Assembly (NCBI RefSeq): GCF_900188385.1
Contig: NZ_FZOI01000027.1
Span: 1-46,850 of the forward strand
Reading direction: 5' to 3'
Length of the DNA: 46,850 nucleotides
Origin: Azospirillum sp. RU38E
GTDB lineage: Bacteria > Pseudomonadota > Alphaproteobacteria > Azospirillales > Azospirillaceae
Below, in pieces: positions 8,789 through 17,632 of this stretch. The notes below the pieces were generated by a model. It was not told where the DNA came from. It saw only the letters and a list, made by a program, of their open reading frames with translations, and did no database searches. The position numbers were made by a program, and so were the translations under genes. Every line of letters begins with the position of its first letter. The first letter of the stretch is position 1.

Positions 8789-9214
8789 TTACCGCTCCGC
8801 GAACCGCAGGCGGAGCATTCCCGGCTCCACGGCAACCACCAGGGCCGGGCGGTCCTCCAGCCAGCCTTGTACGGTGAAGCTGCCGCTCTCCCCCTCGCCC
8901 AGATCGCTCTGATCGGTGAAGATGAAACAGGCGCCGGTGCGGGACAGGTTCAGGGTTTCCCCACGCAGCACCCTTCCTTCCAGGGCCAGCAAGGCGGGGC
9001 TGCGCACGGGCACGCGGGGGAAGCGGCGGCGCTCATCACTCACCCGCCGCCTGCTGGTGGCCGGTTCAGGCGGTGGCATCGGCGTGTCGCCGCGATGGCT
9101 CAACCATTCGGCCATATCCACCCAGCGCTGACTTTCATCCGGGTCGTCGGTATTCAGTGCCGCCTGCCAGCAGGCAATCAGCTTGGCGTTCAGCGCCTCG
9201 TCCACCGTTTCCAT
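8789..9214 (-). CDS. PilZ domain protein
   Basis: PilZ domains bind cyclic di-GMP through an RxxxR motif and a (D/N)xSxxG motif. Both parts are visible here: an Arg-rich run ending RRRFPRVPV (about residues 61-69), then LNLSRTGACF (about 86-95), before a beta-barrel tail. The 141-residue length is that of a single PilZ domain with a short helical N-terminal extension. It probably acts in the cytoplasm on motility or surface processes, but no partner is encoded nearby. The ATG at 9214 follows a G-rich stretch rather than a clean ribosome-binding site. Confidence 0.88.
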   Translation of the reverse strand: METVDEALNAKLIACWQAALNTDDPDESQRWVDMAEWLSHRGDTPMPPPEPATSRRRVSDERRRFPRVPVRSPALLALEGRVLRGETLNLSRTGACFIFTDQSDLGEGESGSFTVQGWLEDRPALVVAVEPGMLRLRFAER

Positions 9215-9271
9215 CCCCGAACCCCGCTTATTGATAGGCCTGTTTAATGACCATTCACCATGACGGTTGTA

Positions 9272-9298
9272 GGCGGCATCTCCGGTGAAGATGCCGCC
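9272..9298 (-). terminator. Hairpin downstream of the ABC permease
   Basis: The arms ggcggcatct (9272-9281) and agatgccgcc (9289-9298) form a perfect 10-bp stem with a 7-nt loop, about 50 nt beyond the permease stop codon. No T-tract follows on the minus strand. Confidence 0.4.
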
Positions 9299-9348
9299 GC
9301 AACAGCATCATGGGGCGGCAAGGTTAAAACAAGCAAAAACCGGTCGCA

Positions 9349-11952
9349 TCAATCATTGCGTAACAAGGGTGCTGCCGGTTGGCCCAGCGCCCGCCAAGTA
9401 CCGATGAAGCCCAATGTCAGCGTGATGCCGGTACAAAGAAGGGTGGTGAACAACACCGACTGCGGCAGGAAGGTGAAACCGAAATCCATGACTTTGGTCA
9501 GCACCGCCCAGGCCACCAGCGTGCCCAGCAGCCCGGCAAAGGCCGACGTCACCAGCCCCAGCAAGCCATATTCCAGAAGGAAGGCACGCAGCACCGTGCC
9601 GCGCGTGGCCCCCAGCACCTTCAGCACCACCGCATCATAGACGCGGCGGCGGTGCCCGGCGGCAATGGCCCCGGCCAGCACCAGCGTACCGGCCACCAGC
9701 GTCACCGCCGCCGTCAGCCGTACCGCCACGCCGACATTGCCCAGGATGCCGGAAATGGTTTCCAGCGCATCCTTCACCCGCACCGCACTGATATTGCTGA
9801 ACCGCCGCGCCACCTCCCGCTGGATTGTGGCTTCTGAGGCCGGATCGGCCATGATGGTGGCCAGATAGGTCTGCGGCGCCGCCTCCAGCACACCGGGGGA
9901 GAAGATCAGGGTGAAATTGATGCCGATGCTCTCCCAGTCGATCTCCCGCACCACGGCCACCTCGCCCTCAATATCGCGGCCCAGGATGTTCAGGGTCATC
10001 CGGTCGCCGGGGCCGATGCCGAAGGTGGTGGCGATGTCCTTGTAAATAGCCAGCTTGGGCGGGCCCTGGTAATCCGCCGGCCACCATTGGCCGGCCAGCA
10101 CCACATCATCCTTGGGCGCAGCCGCCTGATAGGTGACACCCCGGTCGCCATTCAGCACCCAGGCATTGGCCTTGTCCTTCACGGCCTGTTCGGCCTCCAC
10201 CCCATTCACGGCCACGATGCGGCCGCGCAGGTTGGGCACCATGTTCAGGTCATGCGCACCGGGCACCGCCATCACCGTCTGGCGGAACTCATCCGCCTGA
10301 TCGCCCTGGATATCGACAAAGAAGAAGGAGGGCGCGTCGACGGGCAATTTCTCCTGCACCTCGCGGCGGAAATTGCCTTCGATCAGGGCGATGGCCACCA
10401 GCACGGTCAGGCCCAGCCCCAGCGACAGCACCACCGCACTGGTGGGGTTGCCGGGCCGGTGGATATTGGTCAGCGCCAGCCGCAGCACCGGGCGCTTGGG
10501 CCGGCCCAGCGCCCGCGCCCCGCGTGTGATCAGCCAGCCAGCCCCCCAGAAGGCCGCCAGCACCAGCAGGGAACCGGCAACAAAGCCGGCGGCGAACAGC
10601 TGTTCCCGCGCCGTCCCCACAGCCAGCCCCGCCAGCGCCAGGCCGGACAGGGCAATTCCGGCCAGATAGGCCGCACCGGGACGACCGTGGGCCTTCTGCA
10701 CCAGATCGCGGAACAGGGCCACCGCCGGCACCTGCCGCGCCCGGCCCAGCGGCCAGAGCGAGAAGCAGATGGCCGTCAGATAGCCAAACCCCGCCGCAAT
10801 GGCCAGCGCCCCCGGATAAAGCCCGATGCGCGCGGTAATGGGCAGCAGCCCCGCCAGGGCCTGGCCCGCCAACAGGGGCACAATGGCCCCGACGATCAGG
10901 CCGATCGCAATGCCAACCGATGCCAGGGCCAAAATCTGGATCAGATAGACCTGGAAGATCAGCGCGCCCGGCGCGCCCAGACATTTCAGCGTGGCGATGG
11001 TGGCCGACTTGGTATCCATATAGGCGCGCACGGCATTGCCCACGCCCACCCCGCCGACCAGCAGGGCCGTCAGCCCCACCAGGGTCAGGAACAGGGCCAG
11101 CCGGTCGATGAAGCGGGTCAGGCCGGGGGCGGCGTTGGTGTAATCACGCAGGCGCCAGTTGGCGTCCGCCATTTCCGCCTTGGCCTGATCGCGGAACTGA
11201 TCCACCGTCACGCCATTGTTCAGCTTCACCTGATAGGACCAGGTGATCAGGCTGCCCTGCTGGATCAGCCCCGTCTGTTTCAGGGCCGCTTCTGACACCA
11301 TCATGCGGGGGCCAAGGGAGAAGCTGCCGGAACCCGCCTTGTCCGGTTCGGCCGCGATGATGCCCCGCACCTCCAGCGTCAATTCACCGACTGCCACCTT
11401 GGCACCGGTCTTCAGGTCCAGCCGGGTGGCCAGCGTATCCTCAATCACCGCACCAAAGGTGCCGTCACGCGCCGCCAGCAGCGATTGCACATCCACCACC
11501 TGCGGCTGGCCATCCGCCCCCTGAATCTGGAATTCACCGTAAAGCGGATAGGCCGGGCCGACGGATTTCAGTTCCACCAGCGCGCTTTGCCCGCTATCGG
11601 CGGGATCGCGCGCCATGGCCCGCATCTCGGCACTGGTCAGCACCTCCCCCCGATCGGCCAGCCAGCGCAACTGTTCCGGCGTCGCTTCCCGATAGAGGAT
11701 GCGCGCGGAGACATCGCCGCCCAGGATGGCGCGGCCATCGCTTTGCAGGCTGTCTGTGATGCCGGCGGAAATGGACTGCACGGCGGCAATCGCCGCCACG
11801 CCAATGGCCAGGCAGGCGATGAAGATGCGAAAGCCGGACAGGCCGCCGCGCAACTCCCGCCGGGCAATGCGCAGCGCCATGGCAAGCTGGCCCAGCGGCC
11901 CGGCGGCAGGACGACCGCCCGTCGCCTGTCCTGGCAGGGTTGTCACGCTCAT
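9349..11952 (-). CDS. ABC exporter permease, FtsX/YbbP type
   Basis: This 867-residue inner-membrane protein is the permease partner of the adjacent ATPase. An N-terminal membrane helix (about residues 40-65) is followed by a periplasmic MacB-like domain, an FtsX-type block of membrane helices (about 265-420), further helices and a second periplasmic region (about 500-730). A second FtsX block ends the protein. This double-FtsX layout is that of E. coli YbbP and related putative lipid or lipoprotein exporters; the substrate is unknown. Its ATG overlaps the ATPase stop by 4 bp. The pair is divergent from a TesA-like esterase, the same arrangement as ybbAP/tesA in E. coli, which supports the assignment. 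Confidence 0.94.
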   Translation of the reverse strand: MSVTTLPGQATGGRPAAGPLGQLAMALRIARRELRGGLSGFRIFIACLAIGVAAIAAVQSISAGITDSLQSDGRAILGGDVSARILYREATPEQLRWLADRGEVLTSAEMRAMARDPADSGQSALVELKSVGPAYPLYGEFQIQGADGQPQVVDVQSLLAARDGTFGAVIEDTLATRLDLKTGAKVAVGELTLEVRGIIAAEPDKAGSGSFSLGPRMMVSEAALKQTGLIQQGSLITWSYQVKLNNGVTVDQFRDQAKAEMADANWRLRDYTNAAPGLTRFIDRLALFLTLVGLTALLVGGVGVGNAVRAYMDTKSATIATLKCLGAPGALIFQVYLIQILALASVGIAIGLIVGAIVPLLAGQALAGLLPITARIGLYPGALAIAAGFGYLTAICFSLWPLGRARQVPAVALFRDLVQKAHGRPGAAYLAGIALSGLALAGLAVGTAREQLFAAGFVAGSLLVLAAFWGAGWLITRGARALGRPKRPVLRLALTNIHRPGNPTSAVVLSLGLGLTVLVAIALIEGNFRREVQEKLPVDAPSFFFVDIQGDQADEFRQTVMAVPGAHDLNMVPNLRGRIVAVNGVEAEQAVKDKANAWVLNGDRGVTYQAAAPKDDVVLAGQWWPADYQGPPKLAIYKDIATTFGIGPGDRMTLNILGRDIEGEVAVVREIDWESIGINFTLIFSPGVLEAAPQTYLATIMADPASEATIQREVARRFSNISAVRVKDALETISGILGNVGVAVRLTAAVTLVAGTLVLAGAIAAGHRRRVYDAVVLKVLGATRGTVLRAFLLEYGLLGLVTSAFAGLLGTLVAWAVLTKVMDFGFTFLPQSVLFTTLLCTGITLTLGFIGTWRALGQPAAPLLRND

Positions 11953-12662
11953 GGTGCGACACTCCCCGCCCGGTCATCGACGATCAGCCCATCCACCAGC
12001 CGGATCACCCGGTCGCAGCTTTCGGCCAGGGCCGGATCATGGGTGATCAGCACGATGGTGGTGCCGTGGCGTTCGGCCATGCCGAACATCAGGTCAATTA
12101 CCTTGCGCCCGGTATCGCCATCCAGATTGCCCGTCGGTTCATCGGCCAGCAGCAGGGCCGGTTCGGGGGCGAAGGCGCGGGCCAGGGCCACGCGCTGCTG
12201 TTCACCGCCGGAAAGCTGGCCTGGATAATGGGTCAGCCGGTGGCCCAGCCCCACCGCCTCCAGCCCGCGCCGGGCGCGGTCGAACGCATCGGGCAAGCCG
12301 GCAAATTCCAGCGGGATGGCGACATTCTCCAGCGCCGTCATGGTGGGGATCAGGTGGAAGGACTGGAAGACGATCCCCACCTCATCCCGGCGGAAACGGG
12401 CCAGATCATCCTCCCCCATGCGGGTCAGTTCATGGCCGTTCACCTGCACCGACCCGCTGCTGGGCGGCTGCAAACCGCCCAAAATCATCATCATGGAGGA
12501 TTTGCCGGACCCGCTGGGCCCCACCACGCCCACGCGTTCACCCCGCCCCACTACCAGATTGATACCTTTCAGGATGTTGACGGGGCCGGCCTCACTCTCC
12601 AGCTTAAGGTGGACCTGCCGAAGGGCAACAACGGACTCGGCCGGAGAAATGGGCTGCGCCAT
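11949..12662 (-). CDS. ABC exporter ATP-binding protein, YbbA/LolD type
   Basis: This 237-residue ABC ATPase shows every standard motif: Walker A GPSGSGKSS, Q-loop in GIVFQSFHL, signature LSGGEQQR, Walker B LLLADEPTGNLD and the switch His in LITHD. The DEPTGNLD form is typical of the MacB/LolD/YbbA group, whose ATPases energise FtsX-type permeases. I chose the ATG at 12662 (MAQPISPAE), which gives the usual family length; the frame is open further upstream but would run into the divergent gene. It forms an operon with the permease through a 4-bp overlap. Confidence 0.95.
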   Translation of the reverse strand: MAQPISPAESVVALRQVHLKLESEAGPVNILKGINLVVGRGERVGVVGPSGSGKSSMMMILGGLQPPSSGSVQVNGHELTRMGEDDLARFRRDEVGIVFQSFHLIPTMTALENVAIPLEFAGLPDAFDRARRGLEAVGLGHRLTHYPGQLSGGEQQRVALARAFAPEPALLLADEPTGNLDGDTGRKVIDLMFGMAERHGTTIVLITHDPALAESCDRVIRLVDGLIVDDRAGSVAP

Positions 12663-12690
12663 GAGGGAATCCCGCGTGTTGGATAGTGTG

Positions 12691-13365
12691 ATGCGATATG
12701 GCCCCGGTGTGGGTTTATTCAACCGGATTGTTGCCGCCTTCGGGCTGCTTCTTTTCACTATGTTCGCCATGGCGCCCCCGGCGCCAGCGCAACAGGCCGC
12801 CCCCACCAAGATCATTGTGCTGGGGGACAGCCTTTCCGCCGGGTACAAGCTGCCGCGCGACGCCGCCTTCACCAGTCAGCTGGAAAAGGCCTTGAAGGAT
12901 AAGGGCTATAACGTCGTTGCCCCGCCCACCGGCGTGTCGGGTGAAACCACGGCGGGCGGGCTGGCCCGGCTGGATTGGCTGCTGGCGGACAAGCCCGATC
13001 TGGTGATCGTGGAACTGGGGGCCAATGATGGCTTGCGCGGCATCGACCCCGCCGCCACGCGGGAAAACCTGGACAAGATCCTGAGCAAGCTGAAACAACG
13101 CGGCGTGCCGGCGCTTTTGGCCGGCATGATGGCACCGCGCAATCTGGGGGCGGATTATGGTCGCCGCTTCGATGCCATTTATCCCGAACTGGCCAAACAG
13201 CATGATGTGCCGCTCTATCCCTTCTTCCTGGAAGGGGTGGCGATGGACCCGAAACTGAACCAGGAAGACGGGATGCACCCGACACAGGAAGGTGTGGCGG
13301 TGATCGTGCGCAATATCCTGCCCAGCGTCACCGCTGTGCTGGACAAGATGAAGAAGGCAGGTTGA
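12691..13365 (+). CDS. Secreted TesA-like SGNH esterase/thioesterase
   Basis: This 224-residue secreted SGNH hydrolase carries all four family blocks. GDSLSAGY has the nucleophile Ser, a Gly follows in block II, GANDG has the oxyanion Asn, and DGMHP has the catalytic Asp and His. The family, including E. coli TesA, cleaves fatty-acyl thioesters and aryl esters in the periplasm. A signal peptide spans roughly residues 1-33, ending in Ala/Pro-rich sequence. Of two in-frame ATGs, the one at 12691 avoids overlapping the divergent ABC gene; the other is at 12661. Only 28 bp separate the two divergent start codons. The next gene begins at its stop codon. Confidence 0.93.
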   Translation: MRYGPGVGLFNRIVAAFGLLLFTMFAMAPPAPAQQAAPTKIIVLGDSLSAGYKLPRDAAFTSQLEKALKDKGYNVVAPPTGVSGETTAGGLARLDWLLADKPDLVIVELGANDGLRGIDPAATRENLDKILSKLKQRGVPALLAGMMAPRNLGADYGRRFDAIYPELAKQHDVPLYPFFLEGVAMDPKLNQEDGMHPTQEGVAVIVRNILPSVTAVLDKMKKAG

Positions 13366-13371
13366 GTGATC

Positions 13372-14505
13372 ATGGAGGATTTGCCGGCGGATACCCCCCG
13401 CTTTGCCAGCAGCCTGGGCATCGGGCCGGACTGGTCACAGGCCGCCAAGGCCTGCCTGGATGGCTTGACCCTGGTACCCGGTGCCAATCTGGGCATCGTC
13501 TATGTCACCGATGCGCTGGCCGACCAGTTTTCCAGCATCGTCACCCTGTTGCGCGGTGTTACCGGCGTGCGCGACTGGGTGGGCACGGTGGGGCTGGGTG
13601 TCTGTGCCGGATCGGTGGAACTGTTCGATCAGCCCGCCGTGTCGGTGCTGCTGGGCCGGTTTGAGGAGGGCAGCTTTGCCGCCTTGCCGCCGCTGACCGA
13701 CGCCACCGCACCGCTGTCCAGCCTGGAACCCTGGCTGCGTGACCATGCGCCCCTGCTGGGGCTGGTGCATGGCGACCCGCGCCATGCCCGCCTGCCCGAC
13801 CTGTTGACCGATCTGGCCGGGCGCACCGGTTGCTTTTTGGTCGGCGGGCTGACGGCATCACGGGGGGAACAGGCACTGGCCGCCGGCCCGCTGGTCAGTG
13901 GTGAGGGTGTGGGCGGTGTGCTGTTCGATGCCGACGTTCCGGTGGTGACAGGTTTGACCCAAGGGTCAACAGTTCTGGGCGGCATCCACACCATCACGCG
14001 GGCGGAAAAGCATGTGGTGATGGAGATTGACGGCAAGCCGGCGCTGGAGGTCTTCAAGCAGGATATCGGCCCCGAATTGGCCGGTGATCTGCGGCGTGTG
14101 GGCGGCTTGGTCTTTGCCGGCCTGCCCATCCAGGGTTTTGATCGCGGCGATTACCTGATGCGCAATCTGACCGCCATTGATCTGGAACGCGGCTGGATCG
14201 CCATTGGGGAAAATCTCAATACCGGCCAATCCATCCTGTTCTGCCGCCGTGACCGCGAGGCCGCCCTGGCGGACCTGGAACGGATGCTGGAACAGGTGAA
14301 ACGCCGCCTGTCCGGCCCGGTGCAGGCCGGCATCTATATCAGCTGCGTGGCGCGGGGCCGCAACCTGTTCGGCACGGACGGGGTGGAATTGGGCCTGATC
14401 CGCCAGCATCTGGGGGATTTCCCCCTGACCGGCTATTTCGCCGGCGGGGAGATTTCGAATGCCCAGCTTTATGGCTATACCGGCGTGCTGACGCTGTTCT
14501 TGTAA
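13372..14505 (+). CDS. FIST domain signalling protein
   Basis: FIST (F-box and intracellular signal transduction) proteins are predicted cytoplasmic small-ligand sensors, often near chemotaxis or two-component genes. This protein of about 377 residues has an N-terminal FIST part with the GANLGIVYVTDALADQF and DWVGTVGLGVC segments. A C-terminal FIST_C part contains NLFGTDGVELGLI and FAGGEISNAQLYGYTGVLTLFL, a typical family ending. A GTG at 13366, directly after the preceding stop and with AGG 4 nt upstream, could be the true start; I use the ATG at 13372. It probably shares a transcript with the esterase gene. Confidence 0.9.
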   Translation: MEDLPADTPRFASSLGIGPDWSQAAKACLDGLTLVPGANLGIVYVTDALADQFSSIVTLLRGVTGVRDWVGTVGLGVCAGSVELFDQPAVSVLLGRFEEGSFAALPPLTDATAPLSSLEPWLRDHAPLLGLVHGDPRHARLPDLLTDLAGRTGCFLVGGLTASRGEQALAAGPLVSGEGVGGVLFDADVPVVTGLTQGSTVLGGIHTITRAEKHVVMEIDGKPALEVFKQDIGPELAGDLRRVGGLVFAGLPIQGFDRGDYLMRNLTAIDLERGWIAIGENLNTGQSILFCRRDREAALADLERMLEQVKRRLSGPVQAGIYISCVARGRNLFGTDGVELGLIRQHLGDFPLTGYFAGGEISNAQLYGYTGVLTLFL

Positions 14506-14606
14506 GCCACCGCGGCGGAAGGTGACCGGCGCGGCCTCTCCACGCCAAGCCCCTTTCGCCGCGGCCGCCCTTGGTCCATCCTGCGGATAACCAAGGGGAA
14601 ACGCCG

Positions 14607-16325
14607 ATGACCAGCGACAGTGATTATCCGCGCACCGCGCGCGGCAGCAACCTGTTCGACAGCGACACCAACCTGATCCGGTTGCTGGAACGCCGCAGCC
14701 CCCATGTGCTGGAAGCCCATGAAGGGCGCCTGTCGGAATTTGGCGCCTGGGCCGGCGGGCCGCTGGATGAACAGGCCGAATATACCGACCGATTCGCCCC
14801 GCCCCGGTTGGATGCCTATGATGTTGATGGCAAGCGGCAGGGCCGCGTCATCCTGAACCCGGATTACCGCGCCTGCCATGCGGAGGCCTATCGCCGGGGG
14901 GCGGTGGGGCTGGCCTATCAGCCGGAAGGGCTGGGGCCGACGGGGGCCCCCTCCCATACCGCCTGTTTCACCATGGGCTATATGCTCTCCCAGGCGGATA
15001 TCTCCATCCATTGCCCGGTCACCATGACGGGGGCGGTGGCCTATGTGCTGGACCGGCTGGCCCCGCCGGCCGTGCGCGGGCGGTACCTGCCCGAACTGGT
15101 GCGGATGGATGGCCAAGCCCTGTCCGGCGGCACCTGGGCCACCGAACTGCATGGCGGGTCGGATGTGGGGGCCAGCACCACGCGGGCCGAAGCCAGTAAT
15201 GACGGGTTCCGGCTGCATGGCATCAAATGGTTCACCAGCAATGCCGGGTCCGGCCTGGCGCTGGCCACGGCCCGGCCCGACGGGGCGGAACCGGGCGGGC
15301 GCGGGCTGGGCTGCTATCTGGTGCCCAGCCATCTGGAGGATGGCACGCCCAACCACTACCGCACCCGCCGCCTGAAGGAAAAGGCGGGCACGCGCGGGCT
15401 GGCCACGGCGGAACTGGATTTGGAGGGCGCCTTCGCCCTGGAGGTGGCGGCCCCGCCCGACGGGTTGAAGGCGATGATGGCGGCCCTGGAATATAGCCGC
15501 ATCCATAATGCCGTCGGTTCCGCCGGGCTGCTGCGCCGCGCCTTTCTGGAATCCGCCGGCTGGGCCGGGCACCGCACCGCCTTTGGCCACACACTGCGCC
15601 ATTACCCGATGGTGCAGGACCAGTTGCTGGACATGCAGATGGAGCTGGAGGCGGCCACCGTGCTGTCCTTCGAGTCGGTCTTCGCCTTTGATGCCCATCT
15701 GGCCGATCCCGATCAGGGGGATGACTGGCTGCGGCTGGTGACAGCACTGGCCAAATACCGCACGGCGGAACAGGCGGTGACGGCCTGCCGGCAGGCGGTG
15801 GAGATCGTCGGCGGCAACGGCTATACCGACGAAATGCCGACATCGCGCTTCTACCGCGATTGTCTGGTGGTGTCGGTCTGGGAAGGGCCGGCCAATATCC
15901 AGGCTTTGGAACTGCTGCGACTGGTGGCGGGCAAGCGGGCCGGCGACCAGATTTTCCTGGCCCGGATGGGCGCCATCCTGGCCGACCTGCCCAGCCCCAA
16001 CCGTGAACCGGCGGCCGATGACGTGACCGCCATTCTGGAAGGGGCGCTGGAGGAATGCCGCGCGGCACTGGCCTTCCTGCGCCGCAATCCCGGCCAGGGG
16101 CCGCGCCATGGTCGCCGCCTGCTGACGCTGCTGGCCGACACGGCGGCGGCCTCCCTGTTATGTGAGGAGGCGGTGGCCGACCTGGCCTTGGGCGACCGGC
16201 GCAAATGGCTGGTCGCCTGCCGCTTCGTGCGCAAGGTGCTGGGCAAGGCCGACCCGATCAGCGCAGATATCGACCCGGCCAATGCCGAGTTCGACGCCGT
16301 TCTGGCTTATGATCCGGTGGATTGA
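14607..16325 (+). CDS. AidB-like acyl-CoA dehydrogenase
   Basis: A 572-residue flavoprotein of the acyl-CoA dehydrogenase superfamily, longer than ordinary members (about 380-400) and closest in layout to AidB. An N-terminal extension is followed by the middle beta domain (GGTWATELHGGSDVGAST, about residues 175-192) and the C-terminal helical FAD domain. The EIVGGNGYTDEMPTSRFYRD and VWEGPANIQ segments lie where the flavin and catalytic Glu are expected. AidB acts in the alkylation stress response of E. coli, but many homologues act in fatty-acid metabolism, so the substrate is open. The ATG at 14607 has AAGGGGAA about 7 nt upstream. Confidence 0.92.
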   Translation: MTSDSDYPRTARGSNLFDSDTNLIRLLERRSPHVLEAHEGRLSEFGAWAGGPLDEQAEYTDRFAPPRLDAYDVDGKRQGRVILNPDYRACHAEAYRRGAVGLAYQPEGLGPTGAPSHTACFTMGYMLSQADISIHCPVTMTGAVAYVLDRLAPPAVRGRYLPELVRMDGQALSGGTWATELHGGSDVGASTTRAEASNDGFRLHGIKWFTSNAGSGLALATARPDGAEPGGRGLGCYLVPSHLEDGTPNHYRTRRLKEKAGTRGLATAELDLEGAFALEVAAPPDGLKAMMAALEYSRIHNAVGSAGLLRRAFLESAGWAGHRTAFGHTLRHYPMVQDQLLDMQMELEAATVLSFESVFAFDAHLADPDQGDDWLRLVTALAKYRTAEQAVTACRQAVEIVGGNGYTDEMPTSRFYRDCLVVSVWEGPANIQALELLRLVAGKRAGDQIFLARMGAILADLPSPNREPAADDVTAILEGALEECRAALAFLRRNPGQGPRHGRRLLTLLADTAAASLLCEEAVADLALGDRRKWLVACRFVRKVLGKADPISADIDPANAEFDAVLAYDPVD

Positions 16326-16452
16326 CGGTCAACGGGAACGGCATGGCTGTTTCCACATCCTTTTTCGTTGCCGTACCCCCTCCCCTTCGCCGAAACTTTC
16401 GTCCATATGTTGGCGGAACCATTTGCCGCTGACCGTTTTCCGGAGCCGACCC

Positions 16453-16911
16453 ATGCCATCCCGCCTCGAACAGCTTTGTGTCCAGAAGGGCCTGAAGATG
16501 ACCGAACAGCGCCGCGTCATCAGCCGCGTCCTGTCCGACAGCCAGGACCACCCGGATGTGGAGCAGGTTTACCGGCGGGCCATTGAGATCGATCCGCATA
16601 TTTCCATCGCCACCGTCTATCGCACCATGCGCCTGTTTGAAGAGGCGAACGTGATCGAACGGCTGGATTTCGGCGATGGCCGCGCCCGCTATGAAGAGGC
16701 GCGCGACGAACATCACCACCATCTGATCGATGTGCAGAGCGGTGAAGTGGTGGAATTCTCCAATGAGGATCTGGAGATCATCAAGGAGAAGATCGCCGAT
16801 GAGCTGGGCTACAAGCTGATCGGCCACCGGCTGGAACTGTACGGCGTGCGCAAGGATCGCCCGATCAGCCAGCCGCAGGCCGGTGGTCTGGCCGCTGCCA
16901 AGAAGATGTAA
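16453..16911 (+). CDS. fur: Fur family metal-responsive repressor
   Basis: This 152-residue regulator has the N-terminal winged-helix DNA-binding domain (TEQRRVISRVL to IATVYRTMRLFEEANVIERLDFGDG). The dimerisation domain follows, with the metal-binding DEHHHHLIDVQSGEVVEF run (about residues 93-110). It has no CxxC pairs; the only cysteine is near residue 9. This is typical of alphaproteobacterial Fur/Mur proteins, which sense iron or manganese without a structural zinc site. The ending GHRLELYGVRKD is also family-typical. Whether it acts as Fur or the manganese regulator Mur cannot be decided from sequence alone. A small gene follows 3 nt after the stop. Confidence 0.93.
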   Translation: MPSRLEQLCVQKGLKMTEQRRVISRVLSDSQDHPDVEQVYRRAIEIDPHISIATVYRTMRLFEEANVIERLDFGDGRARYEEARDEHHHHLIDVQSGEVVEFSNEDLEIIKEKIADELGYKLIGHRLELYGVRKDRPISQPQAGGLAAAKKM

Positions 16912-16914
16912 GCC

Positions 16915-17142
16915 ATGCGCCGTTGCGGCACGGGGGGCAGTGACGGGGGTATGGCGGGGGATGGCGATTGCTGCCGCCCCGCCGTCACCCGCGCCTATCG
17001 GGAAATGCGCGCCAGCGGCGCGCCGGAACCTTATTGCCTGGATGCCGCCCTGGCGGTTTACCGATGGTATCACCCGGAAAGCACAGAGCCCGATGCCGCC
17101 GGCATTGTCTCCTACTGGATCGCCGACGGCCGCCGCCATTGA
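16915..17142 (+). CDS. Small conserved-looking protein downstream of fur
   Basis: This 75-residue hypothetical protein starts 3 nt after the fur stop codon, so it would be translationally coupled. After a Gly/Arg/Cys-rich N-terminus, the segment AVTRAYREMRASGAPEPYCLDAALAVYRWYHPE reads like a genuine helical domain. I recall similar small alphaproteobacterial proteins but cannot name a family. There is no strong ribosome-binding site beyond AAGAAG. Confidence 0.62.
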   Translation: MRRCGTGGSDGGMAGDGDCCRPAVTRAYREMRASGAPEPYCLDAALAVYRWYHPESTEPDAAGIVSYWIADGRRH

Positions 17143-17221
17143 TCTGATATAATACCGGCGGCACCAGCCTCCGCTGGATTGGCTACGTCGCTACCAAGCA
17201 GCGCGGCGGCAGGCGCCGCCG

Positions 17222-17252
17222 TACCAACGGTCAAAATTCTTGACCGTTGGTA
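17222..17252. terminator. Perfect 13-bp hairpin downstream of the fur operon
   Basis: The arms taccaacggtcaa (17222-17234) and ttgaccgttggta (17240-17252) pair perfectly around the 5-nt loop aattc. A related hairpin follows dnaJ at 21501, with the same ACCAAC base. It probably ends the fur transcript and may belong to a dispersed hairpin family. Confidence 0.6.
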
Positions 17253-17309
17253 TAATCAACGGCGGTTGATATCAGTTCTGCATTTCTGCTTTTTATCAAA
17301 TAAAACCTT

Positions 17310-17331
17310 ATCCGCCACTGTTCAGGCGGAT
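17310..17331 (-). terminator. Terminator for the small minus-strand gene
   Basis: The arms atccgcc (17310-17316) and ggcggat (17325-17331) enclose an 8-nt loop. On the minus strand the hairpin is followed by AAGGTTTTATTT. It sits about 35 nt past the stop codon of the small gene at 17366-17632, which supports that gene being real. Confidence 0.6.
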
Positions 17332-17365
17332 GAAAAACAGCAAAGAACACCCGCCATTTTACCTA

Positions 17366-17632
17366 TCAGCAGTTGCCGACGATCCGGCTGTTGCTCAGGT
17401 CAGCGAAGGCGGAACGGGTGGGCATTGCACGCGGTGCCGTGCGGGCCGCCGCCCGGGCCGCATCGTCCGCCGCCAGGGCAGCCAGGGCCAGAAATTCTGC
17501 CAAGTCCTTCATCTGGCTGCGCTTTGCATCCACCACCAGACTTTCCAGGCAGCGCTTGATGGCGATCGCCACCTCTTGTTCGCGGTTGCTGCTGCTATTT
17601 TCGGCGATCAGCATCTGGTTTGCATAAGTCAT
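17366..17632 (-). CDS. Small Ala-rich hypothetical protein
   Basis: This predicted 88-residue protein matches no family I recognise. It starts MTYANQMLIAENSSSNREQ, has a helical middle (EVAIAIKRCLESLVVDAKRSQMKDLAEFL), then a very Ala-rich segment (LALAALAADDAARAAARTA). It has a good ribosome-binding site, GGGGGA about 6 nt before the ATG at 17632, and a plausible terminator after the stop. It lies at the edge of an AT-rich gap that could hold its promoter. Soluble, with no signal peptide or membrane helix. Confidence 0.6.
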   Translation of the reverse strand: MTYANQMLIAENSSSNREQEVAIAIKRCLESLVVDAKRSQMKDLAEFLALAALAADDAARAAARTAPRAMPTRSAFADLSNSRIVGNC

